Positions 28,342 to 28,377 of a stretch of DNA of 28,377 bases are shown here, in pieces. The notes beneath the pieces are model-generated. The model had not been told where the DNA came from. It did no database searches and worked only from the letters and a program-made list of their open reading frames with translations. The translations under genes were made by a program, and so were the position numbers. The DNA comes from Pseudomonadota bacterium (GTDB taxonomy: Bacteria; Pseudomonadota; Alphaproteobacteria; Sphingomonadales; Sphingomonadaceae): contig JAEZHP010000089.1 of assembly GCA_023416515.1 (NCBI GenBank), positions 1 to 28,377 of the forward strand, written 5' to 3'. Numbering within the stretch: position 1 is the first letter of the stretch; every line of letters begins with the position of its first letter.

Positions 28342-28377
28342 CCCCCCCCCCCCCCCCACCGCGGCAGGGGGGGGGGG
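28342..28377. other. Homopolymer C and G runs, probable assembly artefact
   Basis: Sixteen consecutive C (28342-28357), then ACCGCGGCA, then at least eleven G running to the window edge. Nothing else in the window is like this. Low-quality contig-end sequence is the simplest explanation. Confidence 0.7.

Overview
The window looks like chromosomal DNA from a high-GC alphaproteobacterium, most likely a sphingomonad (Sphingomonadales). The reasons are the overall gene content, a large TonB-dependent receptor in a catabolic-type operon, an alphaproteobacterial SspB, and two palindromic intergenic repeats of a kind I associate with sphingomonad genomes. That assignment is inferred from the sequence; no database search was run. 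No gene-free stretch exceeds 300 bases. I see no tRNA, rRNA, CRISPR array, insertion sequence or phage gene.

Layout. 40-3624 (minus strand): creD, a radical SAM protein with an extra N-terminal cysteine cluster, and a ClpP-like serine protease whose catalytic spacing matches true ClpP. 3827-11526: an accessory-looking uptake and catabolism locus. An acyl-CoA synthetase and a TetR regulator overlap by ATGA on the minus strand. They diverge from a tight four-gene plus-strand operon: alpha/beta hydrolase, TonB-dependent receptor, MFS transporter, exported alpha/beta hydrolase. Two inverted repeats in the divergent gap overlap a promoter-like -35 box and are candidate TetR operators. A simple reading is that the substrate is taken up by the receptor and MFS protein, hydrolysed, and the released acid activated to a CoA thioester. 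The substrate is unknown.

11542-18734: mostly housekeeping genes with small extras. These are a membrane protein, guanylate kinase, a DUF1697 protein, a 54-residue four-cysteine protein, a small exported protein whose stop codon overlaps that of fumC, fumarase C, the ClpXP adaptor SspB, a HIT protein, an APC-family amino acid permease with a strong terminator, and a possible proline-rich 52-residue protein. Two palindromic repeats of about 85-100 bp lie at gene borders here.

18827-28158: a PfkB-type adenosine kinase, an ABC ATPase with its membrane partner, apolipoprotein N-acyltransferase (lnt), S-adenosylmethionine synthetase (metK) preceded by a near-perfect palindrome, aminopeptidase N (pepN), a YihX-like HAD hydrolase and ribosomal protein L36 (rpmJ). 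The last 100 bases contain G/C-rich hairpins and then long pure C and G runs, which look like a contig-end artefact.

The best candidates for something undescribed are the 3.8-11.5 kb locus, the ClpP-like/radical SAM pair, and the small four-cysteine protein.
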